From Pinguiococcus pyrenoidosus (Eukaryota > Sar > Pinguiophyceae > Pinguiochrysidales > Pinguiochrysidaceae): a DNA stretch of 64,000 nucleotides. Below, one piece after another: positions 1 to 11,914 of this stretch (positions are counted from its first letter, which is position 1; each line of letters begins with the position of its first letter). Location of the stretch: positions 79,286 through 143,285 of the forward strand of contig JAAMXY010000373.1 of assembly GCA_019677205.1 (NCBI GenBank), written 5' to 3'. The translations under genes and the position numbers were made by a program. The notes beneath the pieces are model-generated. The model made no database searches. It saw only the letters and a list, made by a program, of their open reading frames with translations, and had not been told where the DNA came from.

Positions 1-464
1 ACCAAACGAGCCTGAAGCAATGGCTGATGATCCGCCAGAATATGCATCGTTTGATGCCAACTCTCCGCTCTCGAGCGTAGTTACGGAGTCGAGAGAGAAG
101 CTCGTTGTGGTGCGGATCTGACGCTTCGATCTCAACTCCCGTTGCCTCTTTCCTGGCAGGCTGGAAGGCTCCGAAGAAAGCCAAGGACCGCCGAGACCAG
201 TTGCCTTTCGACGTGTTCGACATTACACCGCCGACGAAGATGCTGGGAAGTTTCCGCTTGCACCCGCATACCAACTGCGGAGACCTGCTGACGTACAACG
301 ACGAGTCGTTCCTGGTGCGGAGAGTGGCATGCAACTACAAGTACTCGAGAGGGGCGCTGCGCATGTTCAAGAAGACGGCGCATGTGGTGGAGCTGAACCG
401 GGCCTTTCAGGAGCGCAGCTTGGAGAGGCTCAAGAACCTGGAGCCGGGCGAGCCGGCCTCTTGA
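1..464 (+). CDS. 3' end of a conserved hypothetical protein gene, cut by window start
   Basis: An open frame from base 2 to about 113 (PNEPEAMADDPPEYASFDAN) is followed by a probable short intron that ends in a pyrimidine-rich acceptor near 161. The last exon then runs to the TGA at 462-464. It encodes a basic domain with DLLTYNDESFLVRR, CNYKYSRGALRMF and a C-terminal HVVELNR motif. The pattern of a short beta-rich domain ending in a conserved basic stretch resembles small conserved proteins of algae and plants, but I cannot name the family. The 5' part and the start codon lie outside the window. The donor site is not certain (three GT candidates between 114 and 120). The antisense frame over this region has no recognisable features. 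Confidence 0.55.
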
Positions 465-715
465 TAGCGTAGAGATAGACGCGATGTCCGCCTGCGTCTC
501 TTGGTGTAGACAGCTGATCCGGAACAATTTTGAGGAGGCGCGGGACATCGGAACCGAAGGAATGGCTTGCATCTGCCTCCTGGGTGGCGTCATCGTCTCC
601 TTGCTGTGCTGCGCTCTCGGTCGTCTGTCTCACGTGGGTCGAGGCTGTGCGCCTCATCTTCCTATTCGGCGCTGCGGTCTGCTGGACTAGTTGGGATGGA
701 GCGGCGGCGGTGAAG

Positions 716-1716
716 TCACCGCAGGTTGAACGGGTCTCCCTCGTAGTAGTTGTTGCCGCTGGCGAACGCCGTAAACGGAGACACAGGAGTCGGCGCCCTA
801 CGCGGCGCTGCCACCCGCTCGACTCCAAGTGCGTCTCGAAAGGACATGCGCTCTCCAGGCACCGGGGGCCGCCCGTCGGCCTCGACGGCCATCTGGCTCA
901 GGTCCTGCGGCGTCACGCAAAGCATGAGAGCGGCGCCACAGAAACCCGTTTGGTGTCCTTTTCCACTCCAAAAACAGAGCAGAAACTGCAGATGACAACG
1001 CGAAGAAAAGAAATGGAAGGGGGGAGGGGGGGACGAGAGACGCACCTTCGCAAGAACAGGTCGACCAGGACACGCGTCAACGCCGGCGTCGGTCACACTC
1101 ACGCTCATTGCGTCTCCAAGCTGCGGCGCCGCCGGCGGAGTCTGGTCTTCTCGCGGCGGTTCCGCCACGCGACTCCGCACTTTGGGTCTGCGACGTCTCT
1201 GCCGAGGCGCCACCTCCACATCCTCTTGAACAGAGCTCTCCGCGTTGCCCAGATCGAAGTTGAGCGCCTCTACGGCGTCCATATTCCGGCGTCTCCTTCG
1301 GAATTCTCGCGCAGTTCAGCACCAAAACGCTCAGCTCCACTTCTGTTCGATAGCGGTACCTCTCTGGCGGCAAGTCGACGCCTTTGGGGATCTGACTATT
1401 CTCGGACACGTTGCGCTTAAACCTGCAAAGTGCGGCGTTAAAGAGCGGCTTGGGCAAAAACCACCGAAAAATCGCGTTTGAAAGCGCGCACCGAGGACTC
1501 TCCGGCGCGTCCTCCTCCTCTTCAGCCGCAGACGCCGCTTGCGCCGCTTCGGCGGTCGGAGAGTCGTCTTCGGAGCTGTGGCGCGGCGCTGTGAGCTCGA
1601 TCAGCTGATCCGTGAAAGAAGGCGCGCGCGCACCTGAGCCGCTCGCGAGCGCCTCGCAGCGCCAGCTGCGCCCTTCCGGTGGGACGCCTGGTGCGCTGCA
1701 TGTCGGACAGGGCCAC
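716..1716 (-). CDS. hypothetical multi-exon gene
   Basis: Read on the minus strand, an ATG at 1716 opens MALSDMQRTRRPTGR. Several exon-like blocks follow, separated by GT-AG sequences: an acidic Ala/Glu-rich block, then FKRNVSENSQIPKGVDLPPER, then MDAVEALNFDLGN continuing into a basic PRQRRRRPKVRSR stretch, and finally DLSQMAVEADGRPPVPGERM. The last exon ends NNYYEGDPFNLR with a stop at 716. The intron near 990-1050 has donor GTGCGT after AAG and acceptor CTGCAG. The product would be a charged, low-complexity protein, perhaps nuclear. I do not recognise it, and exon borders in the first half are provisional. A second possible start is the ATG at 1282. Confidence 0.4.
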
Positions 1717-2427
1717 AGCGCCGAGCGGCGGCGCAAAGTTCGGCGGGTGTTGCGAACTGCCGCAAACTGAACGCGCGCAGAAGGGTTCTTATTTGGATAT
1801 ATCATGGCATCCCTAACATCAGAATTCGGGATCCACCAGTCACAATCGCGAGAGGGGGCAGATTCTTGGTCCTTATGAACCTTTGTTTCAGGTTGTATAA
1901 GCCGCCGCTTAAGGATCTTGTCAGCGCCGCCGGCGCTGCGCCACAGATGTCTTCGTCGCATGTTTCAAATTTCTGAACGCATACCTTCTCTACGTTGATC
2001 ACAAAGAATTCTCTCTCACAAGTTTTGGGGTTTTTTTTGGTGGTGCCACATCAGACCCCATCCGTGGCGCGATGGGAATGATGACGCATAGGTACCTCTC
2101 TCTCTCCGTCTCGGCTCTTCTCCCGCACATCTCCAACTTTCTCCAAAACGCGGTTGAGATCTCCGACCAGTTGCCGAAGGTGATGTGCAGCGCCCAAGTC
2201 CGGCCTCCTTCAAGAAGAAGCGGGGGACTCAAGTCTGTCTCCGCGGCGTTGGAGCGTCGGCGTCGACCGAAGCAGACAACGCTTTGGGACCAAGTCCCCG
2301 GTCGCCGGGATCTCGTCAGTGGGCAAAAATTGTCTTGCGACGACCCTCCACGTCTTCGCGACTCTTCAGAGCTTTGCGCCACCTGGGCCACATCGGACTA
2401 CGCAACGGTCGATCGCTGGCCGCACTG
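1717..2427. other. stretch with no clearly supported gene
   Basis: Both strands carry open frames of about 130 codons between 1999 and 2461 (plus-strand block SALLPHISNFLQNAVEISDQ, minus-strand block ALHITFGNWSEISTAFWRKL). Neither has a family signature nor convincing splice partners, so no gene is called. One of them could be the last exon of the minus-strand gene that starts at 4179. Confidence 0.3.
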
Positions 2428-4179
2428 CTACGTAGCGGCTGCCCTTGAGGTCCTTGAGTGATTGCAGGGTGGAGAACAAAAGCAAGTGAAGTTTGCCGAG
2501 GGCATGATTCCTGGTTCCATCGCCACCACCTTCGCCAACGCTTTTCCTGTGCCTGGCGCTGGTGGCCTATCTCCGCACACATTTGAAGATGAAGCGGTTC
2601 CCTCTACTTTTCGACATCGCTTCCTATTCCTTTCGATTTCGCTGTACCACCGACGACCAGCGGATCTGCCCATCTTCTCCCTACGAGCCGCCGTAAGCAC
2701 ATGGTCTCGGGCGTATGAAGAGAGAATGACGAGACGCACCTCTGCCTCCAGGATGGCCTGCAGCACCGCGAAGCGGTCGGTCCGGGACGCAGCCACGTCC
2801 TGCTGCGAAGTCTCTTGCGGCGCCCCGGCTTCGCTCTCGCTTTGCGACTTGGGCTCGGACACGCCGCTCTCGCTTTCCGGCTCCTGGCTGCCCGAAGTAC
2901 TGTCGTCTTGTGATGTCAGACGCTCCGCAGCCGGCATTTTAAGGCCGTCCACCGGGTTGGCCTCTTCGGCGGTGGCGTTTGGGTAGGACCTCGTAGGCGA
3001 CTCGTGCGGTTTGGCGTCGGCGGCGGAAGTCGAGGTGTTGCTGCTGTGGAGATGCGACGTCGGTCTCGAGCGGTCCCGAGCCGTCGCTAGCAACACGGGA
3101 GGATACATGGTTCTTTGGCGCTTGCGAAGTTGTACCGCCTCGGATGTCGCTTTGCGAGGAAGCAGGCTTGTCTCCAGCTCGGCGGTGGAGCGCTGCAGCT
3201 CCAAGCTCCCGTCGGACGCGCTTCTTTGCGGCGGCGGTGGCAAGCTGTGCCAGCGCTGCCTGGGGCCGTAGGGCCGAAAGGCGCCGTGATCCTCCAGCGG
3301 GATTCCGAGCTCCGCTTGCGACCGGGGACCGTAGTAGAGCGGCGGTATAGCTCCGGTCTCTCGCGCTCGATTCCAAGTGCCTGCGTTTCCTGGTCGGTCT
3401 GCAAGAGAAGAGTGAGGGTTGATACATCATTCAAGTCGAAGAGATAGGTACCATCGGACTTCAGGCGCTCCCCTCGCCGAGGCATAGCAAGGGCCCGCAG
3501 TGGCGTCTCGATGCCGATGAAGAACATCAGCGCCTCTTCCGCAGCGCGATCGATTCCCTGTACCCAAACCTCGTCAGGTAGCCTCCAAGACGTCGACATG
3601 CCTTGGTAGTCGAGGTCGTACCGAAGAGAACGCATCTGGCGGCTGACGCGCGCGCTCGCGTAACGCGTGGTCAAAAGAGTCCATGACGCCCTGAAAAGCG
3701 TCTAAGAACAGCTGCGTCGCGAGAGGCTTTTCATTTGACTTTCCGCTCCAGAACGTCGACACTTCAACTTCGTCTCCTACCTCTTTCCAGCTGGAGAAGC
3801 TCGCGCCGTCGGCGGCTGCACTCGGAAGTGTCCAGCGATTCGCGGCACTGGTCATGTGGTGTCCATGCAAAGGTCTACGAATGACAAGTGAGCTGGTGAA
3901 CATCCGACGACGCAAAGTGGCCTAGCGGCTTACTCCGACGGCGTGTCCGGGATACTCCAGCGCTCCATCGGCCGCGTGGGGGGATGGCGTCTCATATCGA
4001 CCTGCGGCGGGATCAAGTGGTCCCCAGGGGATCGGGTGAAAAGCCAGTTGGGTCCAGACGAAGCCAGTTGAGGCTTCATGGACTCGTAGACACGCGGCTG
4101 GCGAGTCGAGATGCTGTACTAATGGGCCGTAGGACTCTCGCACGAAAAGGGCCGTCGACAACACTCGATTGACCGACAA
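2428..4179 (-). CDS. hypothetical protein, paralogue A of a divergent pair
   Basis: The ATG at 4179 opens MSVNRVLSTALFVRESYG. Exon blocks downstream encode IPWGPLDPAAGRYETP, MTSAANRWTLPSAAA, STFWSGKSNEK, FLDAFQGVMDSFDHALRERARQ, and QGIDRAAEEALMFFIGIETP followed by LRALAMPRRGERLKSDGTYL. A long proline/serine/glutamate-rich C-terminal region (PPPPQRSASDG, EPESESGVSEPKSQSESE) follows, then a basic tail. Introns with GT-AG ends are visible after FDLND and after AILEAE. The same series of blocks, in the same order, occurs on the plus strand at 5557-6900, so the two genes are paralogues. I do not recognise the family; the product looks like a soluble scaffold or regulatory protein. The exact 3' end is uncertain. 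Confidence 0.5.
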
Positions 4180-5556
4180 TTGTCTTCCATAAGGTCATGA
4201 TGAAGAATGCATGAGATATTATATGATAATTATGGACTCGTTGAAATAAAAAAACGATGATCTGAAAAACAACTCTCCTGAAGATGAGCTATTGACAGCA
4301 ACAGGAGTAATTTTGCTCCCGTCTCCTGGAGAAGTGCTTGAGCTATGCTAGACGACCGTAAAAAGGATCTCGGGAATGTGGGTGAAAGCATTTGAAGGGC
4401 CGCTCGGTTCCGACGCGTCCAGGTGGCCTCGGCGAGGGCGGCAGTCATTGGTGCGCAAGCAAACGTGCAGCGTGGATCATACTGGATCGCAGCTCGACAC
4501 CGCGGCACAATCCATGCAAGGCCTCCACGTGGACTAGACCAAGTTGCCGGCTCTATAGCTCGTGATCATGGTTGTTGTCTGAGTTCAACCTCGGGAGGTT
4601 CGTTGCACAGCGACTCCAACTGTACATGACGGGCAACCAGAGAATGATCAAATGGATTTCTCCTGCAATATCAACCCAGCAATTCTGGTTCAGTATCTCA
4701 CCCGTTCTACGTCATCATATCGGTCGATCGAGGGACTCACAAAAAAGGCTTTGCACACCTCGAGCATCTTGGCCAACATGCACTTGATTCTGTTGCGGCT
4801 AAGCTTGAAATCATTCACAGCTGAAACTACCGGCTCCAGACCTGCCTTGCTTGTCGTAGCTAGGCAGAGCAAGCAAGTTGCCTCTCCGCCCCGTGGTTCA
4901 CCTCGACTGCATTTTTGCAAGCCGTTCACGCTTTTTGGCATTTAGCAGCGCTCTTGCAAGTCCTTGCATGAGGAGCTGTATACGAACATGCTCTACGCAC
5001 TTTGCGGAGCCTTGCAGAGCGTGCATCCCACAACAGCACTGGGCGGGAGTGCGCCGCCGTCTATGTCATCCAGCTCTTGCTTCGACAGAACAGAGAAGTA
5101 TCCTCCCACCACGAATCGACACTAGCGTGTTGTTGTGGCGCTTCGCCAGTCACTCTGCACTGTACCAGGGATGGCACGCCTTCAAGAGGAATCCGGCACA
5201 TGGACACGTTTTGCTGTACAAGAAGCATCTTTGCGGGTGAGGAGCTTTCCCATTCCGCGCCACGTCGACAAAGGCAAATCATCACAACAAGGCAAACAGC
5301 AGCTTTTCTCCCTTGATCAGGGATTCCCGTCTTCCCGTGATCGCAGATGGGGCAGCTTGCCCGGGTCCAGCTGGATATCATAGGTCCCCCAGCTTCGCTT
5401 CTATCTTCCCGTGCTTTGCTTCACGTCGGAAGAGCCAAGTTTCTGCCTCGCCATTGGTCCGAGAACGCCGCACGGGCACGAAGAGCTGGCGTCACCTACG
5501 CAGCATTGTACTGAAATTCACCCAGACTCCCGTCGTGTCGACGCCGCGAATCCGCG
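4180..5556. other. intergenic stretch with no supported gene
   Basis: This lies between the divergent starts of paralogues A and B. It contains an AT-rich core (about 4190-4270) and only short, overlapping open frames on both strands without motifs or convincing splice sites. It may hold the two promoters; nothing else is recognisable. Confidence 0.5.
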
Positions 5557-6477
5557 ATGTCCAACCCCACGCACTTTCCCGAAAACCACGGCCCGCCAGA
5601 GACTCATAATGGCTCGAACGCCTGGGGTCCGCCGGATGCGGCGCAGTACTCGTGAGTCGGGAGATACAGAACTTTGGAGAGATGAAGAGGCGCGAGAGGC
5701 TTCGCGAGAGTAACACTGCGATGCGTCGCACATGTCCTCTTCTGTAGCGCAAGTGTGGCGGAAGGACCTGCGCATCGGCACGCCACTCAGCAGCAGATCT
5801 GGCAGGCGCAGGGAGCACCGTTTACCGGACACCGTGCTTTGGACTGGAGACAGGTGGGCTTCACAACCGGAAGAAACGCATCCTGTCGACGCCGCTGAAG
5901 CTTCGCGTCGACGCAGGACTTCTTGGGCTCTTACGACATCTTCATGAACTCCTTCGACCAAGGGCTCGGCCAGAGAGCCCGACAGGCGTCGAACCCGAAT
6001 CTGTCGGTACGTACCAGAGCTCTTAAGCTTCGTAGAGAGCCGAAGGCCACTCAGCAAGTCGGGCGTACGTAAGGGCTCCATGCAAGCGGCGGAGGAGTGC
6101 CTGGTGTTCTTCGTGGGTATCGAGCCCAGTCTCCGCGCTCTGCGGCGGCGGGTTCAGTACTTGCGCAGCACGGACACGCAACGTAAGTTGTTCTTCTGGA
6201 CGTGCGACTCTTCAGGACACGCCCGCTCATCTTTGGCTTCCGATTGGGATCCGAAACGCCAACGAACATCGCGACGTCGACAGCGCCGTCCATGGATCCC
6301 CGAATGTATCAGGCTCTTCCTCAACCACCAGCACCAGGACCAGGCTGGACGCTTCCTCAAGAAGACCTGCACCTAGTTAGTCTTCGCCAGCAACCGGGAT
6401 CGACCATCGACCCTCGCGCTGCTCACGACCTTCGGCCTCCGATGCCGAGCGCGTGGCCTCCACGGCTAGACATTGCC

Positions 6478-6511
<34 letters not shown>

Positions 6512-6900
6512 GCAGATGGGAAGCTGCGGAGTGGAGAGGTGACATGGAGCAGCACTTCAAGGCCAATTTCGTTGCGCTGGAGCAGGTAGAAGCAAGCAGA
6601 GTCCGCGTAAGAGAGCGGCCGCGGCACCCCATGGTGGCCGTCGGAGCCTCAGCGCAGCGGCCGAGAGACTTGGCGTGGCAGCGCCCGCCAGACGGCGTGG
6701 AGCCTCTGGCCAACGCTGCGTCCGGAGAGGCTCTCAGCGACGACTCGACGGGGCGACCGGACGTCAGAGAGGCGCCAGAGCTGCTACCAGAAGCGCAGAA
6801 GACGCCGTCGCCTAAGGAGCCGCAGAGAGAGGCGGAAGCAGGCAAGAGCAGCACACGTCCTGCTCTCTCGTCGCCTCTCGAGAAGAAGAGAAAGTCGTGA
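5557..6900 (+). CDS. hypothetical proline-rich protein, paralogue B of a divergent pair
   Basis: Exon 1 (5557-5651) encodes MSNPTHFPENHGPPE up to NAWGPPDAAQYS and ends at a strong donor, GTGAGT. Exon 2 starts near 5724 (SHMSSSVAQVWRKDLRIG, then TVLWTGD). The next exon begins after an acceptor near 5909 with DFLGSYDIFMNSFDQGLGQR, and a further block reads MQAAEECLVFFVGIEPSLRA. An intron with donor GTAAGT near 6183 leads into a long last exon with YQALPQPPAPGPGW, an 11-proline run from a CCG repeat (6479-6512), and a charged C-terminus ending in PLEKKRKS. Blocks 1 to 4 match gene A (2428-4179). No known domain is recognised. The region between NPNLS and GSMQAAEE has no clean splice solution, so one exon border is uncertain. 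Confidence 0.55.
6479..6512 (+). repeat. (CCG)n trinucleotide run
   Basis: About eleven CCG triplets, in frame in the last exon of the gene at 5557-6900, where they encode a polyproline run. Confidence 0.9.
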
Positions 6901-7198
6901 TGATACCCAGAAACCAGAAGCCACCTTCCGTGCCTGACCAGCAGAGCTCCGGAAGCAGCAGGAAAGTGAGAGGCCGGAGCTACGAGCGAAGAGAGACAAA
7001 CCGTGCGGCATGTCGCGCAGAAGTCCTCGCACGCAGCAAGAGCTCGTCGTCCTCGTCGTTTCCAAGACCAAGATCAAGATGTAGATAATGCTCCTAGACT
7101 GAAGTTGAGCCGTCCAGCTTTTCGACTCCGTCGCTGCAATGGAACGCAACATGGAAAATTTTGCCGAGACTCCCGTCGCTCGCAAGTAAACATCGGCC

Positions 7199-7631
7199 GT
7201 GCGATGCACCTCGACGTCGTCCGCTTGGAAGTTCTCTCCTCCGACCTCGCTGAGCTCTCCTGGATCTCAACGTTTCCCTCATCCTTTGATGTCACATGCC
7301 GAGGCGTTGGTGTGCATACCGTGGTGCAGCAGATGTTGCCGCTTCGGCGGCGTCGAGAGGACCACGGCGAGGCTGATAGGGGACTCGGAGCTCACCTGGG
7401 GAAAAAGTTGTCGATGCAGCTTCGGCAAGGGAGGCTGCCGAAGGAACGACGAGGGACTTTGCAACGACCGCCTTGTACAGAGAAGCCACGTACGCACATG
7501 TGCGGCGGAAGATGGGACTCAGCCGACAGGAACTGGCGGAGAGAGTCTATGATGCCATACCGACTGGCGAAGCGGGTGCATGCCTTCGTCGATGGCGACT
7601 AGTGGAAGGCAGGCGTGCAAGGAGGCGCTGA
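7199..7631 (+). CDS. hypothetical protein fragment, partly resolved
   Basis: From about 7390 to the TGA at 7629-7631 one frame reads naturally: VVDAASAREAAEGTTRDFAT, then YREATYAHVRRKMGLSRQEL, AERVYDAIPTGEAG, and a strongly basic tail LVEGRRARRR. Upstream, the frame is closed by a TAG near 7371, so an exon border must lie around 7365-7380; the preceding coding block may be FGGVERTTARLIGDSEL. No domain is recognised. The start is not defined. A long minus-strand frame in the same region is alanine-rich and could be its shadow. Confidence 0.35.
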
Positions 7632-8278
7632 AAGGCCGAGCTGAAAGTAGGAATTCGGCGATTTTGCGGCGTTGAAGAAAAGACTCTCGCCAGATTCGTC
7701 GTCGAAGAGTCGAATGCAGCTGAAACACAGGTTACATAACACCTGCTGCCGTAGCACAGCCAATCGTCACTACTTGGTCCGGGGCGGATGACATGATTGA
7801 CTCATTTGATGCGTCATGTAACCAATCAACCGATCCAATTCCGCGAAGGGCTGCCAACAAGTCGCTTCCATTGGCCACTCCTCATGCGACACCTGCAAGT
7901 CGCCAATCCAGAGCGCCGATGCCGGACCGTATTTTCCAGAACCCCTCCTGCGTCCCCCAATTTCGCGATAGCGATTTTGTTTACAATTGAATCATCTATT
8001 TTGTCATGATATAGCCACATTGACCGCAGACGATCCTTCGAAAGCGCGTCGCCATTTAACGTGTCTCTCTCTTCGGGCGGCGCCGCCTCTTCAGAGGTGT
8101 CATCTCGCGAGAGCGCCGGTGGTCTCGCGCGCGCGTTTTGTGAAGTGCGTCTGGGAACGACGGGCGCGGATTCGGCGGGACAGAGGTCCTCAGGCGGCGA
8201 ACTTCTGCGATTCACGCAAAGTTGCGCTGCGAATTTGAACGAGTTTTCCCGCGCTTTTTCGTTTGAATTGCTTTCACC
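7632..8278. other. intergenic region and promoter of the P1B ATPase
   Basis: No gene is supported. A minus-strand open frame covers it but is antisense to the ATPase first exon. The last 40 bases before the ATPase ATG contain a TTTCCCGC motif inside an AT-rich context. Confidence 0.5.
8245..8252 (+). promoter_or_regulatory. E2F-like motif TTTCCCGC
   Basis: It lies 26 bp upstream of the ATG of the P1B ATPase. The same octamer precedes five other predicted starts in the window. Its function is inferred from resemblance to E2F/DP sites only. Confidence 0.35.
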
Positions 8279-11200
8279 ATGCCGCTCGTGTTCTCCGCGC
8301 TCAAAGTGGCCAACATGTGCTGCAAGAAAGAAGAAGCGCTCGTCAAGTCCACTCTGGCGCTGCTGGGAAGCGACGTGGCCAAAGTGGAAGTGAACATGAT
8401 TCAAAGAACTGCGTATGTGCGCCACCGTACAACGGTGTCTGCGGAGACCTTGGTGAGCATCCTGAACGAGAAGAATCTGGGCGCATCCATCGCGCTTCCG
8501 AACGGACAGGCGACGCTCGTCAACGCCGATGACGACGGAAGCCAAGCGTCGCTATGTTGTTTTCTCTGGTCCGACTGGCAGCTTTACGCGTGTCTCTTCG
8601 TGCCGATCACGCTCCTGGTGCTGAGCCTGTGCCAGCTGTACGAGCCCAAGGTCAATCTGGCGCTCAAGATCGCCGCAGTGGTCCTGAGCTCCAAGGATCT
8701 GCTGCTCAAAGCCTACCAAAGCGTCAAAGTGCTCAGCTTAAACATGAGCATTCTCATGGCGCTCGTGTTGATCCTCGCCATCTTCCTCGGACACCTCACT
8801 GAAGCCGCGGAGATATCCATCTTGTACGCGCTGTCCGAGCTGGTAAGAGATCCTGCCTGAATCGAATCGCTGGAAGTCTCTTTCTGGAGGAGATATGATA
8901 GAAACGAAGTGCCGAAGAGCGTCGGACTAATGAGAATGCGAAACGGCGCCGTAGATCTCGCGCGTCACTCTCGATCATGTCTCGGCGATCATCAAGAGCC
9001 TGCGTGGAGACGACGTGCCGCTGGTGGCTCGGCTGCCGCCAGACGCTCGTGAGGTGCCGCTGAGCTCTGTCGACAAGGTAAACGAAGCACTGCTGTTGCG
9101 CTTCGGCCGCCGTATTTTTGCTGTATGCATAAGTGGCTCCGCCTGGATGATGCCTGGTGGAACCAGTGCACGCGTGCTCCCAAATGCCTTATTGCTTCAC
9201 CGGAAACCGACGTGGAGAAGTGACCCGAGCTTTGTGCCGCATACCTTTAGGGAGACACGGTGATGGTCCGGACGGGCGACGTTTGCAACGTGGATGGCAC
9301 GGTCGTGCAGGGACAGGCGTCCATGGACGAGAGTCCGCTGACAGGAGAGTCTCTCCCGGTGGTCAAAGACGTGGGCGAGGATGTGTACGTCGGAACGCTG
9401 TGCGTCTCCGGAAGCGTCTTGGTGGAGGTGGCGCGGCTGAGCAGTGACGAAGAAGAGGAGATCAAGATCGAAGCGGCGATGTCCGCAGCGCTGTCCTCGA
9501 ACTCAAAGATCAAGCTCCTGAGCCAACGCTTCGCGCAGATATTCACGCCCGTGGTCCTCGTTCTGGCGGCAATCCAGTTTCTCTACCTCGCGGAGAAGAT
9601 GCACGAACCGGTTCCAGACGCCTTGCGAACGGCGCTAAGCGCCGTGCTTATCAGCTGTCCCTGCGCGGTGGTCATGGCCAGTCCTCTGCTTGAGGCGGTG
9701 GCGTTGGCCGTCTGCAAGAGGAGAGGCCTTGTCTTACGGAGAAGCTCGGCGCTGGAGGGACTCGCGGGTGCGGGGATCGTGGCCTTCGACAAGACCGGGA
9801 CGCTGACGCACGGGAGATTCTCAGTCGTCGACGACATCGTCGTGGAGAGGTCCCCGTTGAAAAGAGCTTTTAAGAAGGTGAGATCTCGCCACCGAACCAG
9901 GACCTACGACGGGACACGCGAAGAGACAGAGCTCACACATCCGCTTCTTCTTCTTCTGGGGTCAGGCCGGCTTCCCTCGCGCCGCCAACGTGACCGTGTC
10001 TGCGTTGCAGCTCGCGGCGTCCCTAGAGGCGACGTCGTCCCATCCGCTGGCAGCAGCAGTGGTGAATCACTACACCGGCTGTGCGGCCGGCCACCTGGCG
10101 CAGGCGCTGGTGGATCCTCACGTGGGGCTGTTCCCGGTGAAGGATGGATCCCTCGAACCTCTCGCCCATGGCAGGGGACTGCGGGGCACCGTGCTGGTCC
10201 CCATCGCGGGACAGAGTCGGAGCATGACTGAGGTACTTTCGCACGTCCTGGACAAGCTTCGGTTCGATGGGCTTCCTCCGTCCAAAGAAGAATTGCTCGG
10301 CTCACACCTCACGTGAACTGCAGGGGATTGAGGCTCGAGTAGATGTTGGGAACAAGGACGTGCTGGAGAATTGCTTGGATCCGGACATCGAGTCGTTCCA
10401 AGAGAAGCACGAGGCCATGGCGCACACAACGATCTTCGTGAAGGTAAGAGAGCCGCGAAGTTTCGTCGAGAGAGCTTTGGAATGTCAGCGTAGGTCGCTG
10501 ATGCGTTTTGGGACACGTTTAGGTCAACCGCAATGAAGCTTTGGGGATGGCGCTGCAAGACACATTGCGACCTTTGGCGAAGACCGCGATGCATCAGATC
10601 GTTAAAATGGGGATCCAAGTGGCGATCTTGTCGGGAGACTTGCCCAGCACGGTGCGGAGCGTGGCTGACGAGCTTCGGATCGGGTATCGCAATGCTCACG
10701 GCGGCTTCACTGCCACCAACAAGGTCCGTGCTCCCTCCGTATGCGTCGCTCTTGCTCGAGACAGAAACTCATCGCTCTCCTGCCCGTCGCTGTATTAGGA
10801 ACACTGGGTATGGCGCGCCACCAAGGGCGGCACCAAGGCTTGCGCCTCGAGCATCGCAGACCTCGAAGAAGGAGGAGACGCGGCTGCTTGCTTCGGGGAG
10901 AGTCCCTCATCCAAGGGAAAGGCGGTTGTCTTCGTGGGCGACGGCATGAACGACACCAAGGCCTTGCGCGCCGCCGAGGTTGGCATCGCGATGGGAAGTG
11001 GGACTGGCCTGGCTGTGGACGCCGCGGACGCCGTCCTCGTCAAGGACGACCTCAGCGTGATTCCTTGGGCAATCCTGTACAGTCGGCGCTGCCGCTGGCT
11101 GCTTTTCCTCAACATTGGGATGGCTCTCGTTCTTAAGATGATTGTAGCGGTGGGTGGCTGCAATGCAAGATTTACCCACGGCGTAGCGCTGACGGGTTGG

Positions 11201-11560
11201 CCATCGTAGGTGCTGGCATTGCAGGGCCTCCTGAGTCTCAGCGTTGCCGTCTTTTCCGACGTCGGAGGCCTCTGCTTGGTCATTGCAAACTCGCTTCGGG
11301 CGCTCAACGACCAGGTAAGATATCTCTGGATCGTCTCCAAGTCGCCAATCGGTTCCATGCTGAAGCGGGTCCTTCTCTCTGCCCACAAGATTTCGATTCC
11401 GATGGAGGCGCAGAACAAGACGTATCACTATGACGGAGAAAGTGATTCAGAGAAATGGGACACGAGCGCTCGTGTAAGCGAAGGAATGGCCCTTCTAGGA
11501 GACACGCATGCGAAGACTGTGCACTATGGATCGGGAAGGATCGACCCCGAGTTGCTATGA
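8279..11560 (+). CDS. P1B-type heavy-metal transporting ATPase (Zn/Cd/Pb subgroup)
   Basis: Predicted exons: 8279-8842, 8955-9077, 9251-9877, 9966-10232, 10324-10443, 10523-10723, 10799-11149 and 11210-11560, all with GT-AG introns that keep frame; about 870 residues. The N-terminus has an HMA-like domain with a CCKKEE metal motif. Then come membrane helices, the actuator TGES, the transmembrane SCPCA motif, the phosphorylation site DKTGTLTHG, the SSHPLA locus, LSGD (usually TGD) and GDGMNDTKAL. The last helix has SDVGG, matching the DxG signature of the P1B-2 (Zn/Cd/Pb) class rather than the copper class. By family knowledge it exports divalent metal across a membrane at the cost of ATP. The final exon is read through a possible donor at 11315, so the last 80 residues are less sure. 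Confidence 0.92.
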
Positions 11561-11588
11561 TGAAAACGAATTCGGCGAGACGGTCGCA

Positions 11589-11590
<2 letters not shown>

Positions 11591-11620
<30 letters not shown>
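11591..11620 (+). repeat. (CAG)10 microsatellite
   Basis: Ten uninterrupted CAG triplets just downstream of the P1B ATPase stop codon. It is probably in the 3' UTR or the intergenic spacer. Confidence 0.9.
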
Positions 11621-11623
<3 letters not shown>

Positions 11624-11914
11624 TTAGGGAGAAAACTGAGGGTTCCAGCAAGCACCAAGTCTACTCGTTGCGCAGATGTACAACCGGGTCGAGATAGGTG
11701 ATGTTGGCGCCCAAGAAGTCCTCGAGCTCTGACCTGGGGAGGATGAAGAGGGAGATGATCCTTGGCTTGCAGAGGGGAGGGAGCGGCCAAGCGCGGATCA
11801 TTCGTACCTCTGGACCCCAAGGAGCTGAGGATTGGATGCGGTATCAACTAGGCGGATGGCAGCATGCTCCTTATGGAGCCAATTCACTAGGTGGACTCGA
11901 AACTAAAGGCACAG

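Noticed and set aside
7826-8545. 239-codon minus-strand open frame
   Set aside because: It overlaps the first exon of the P1B ATPase in antisense and has no motif.
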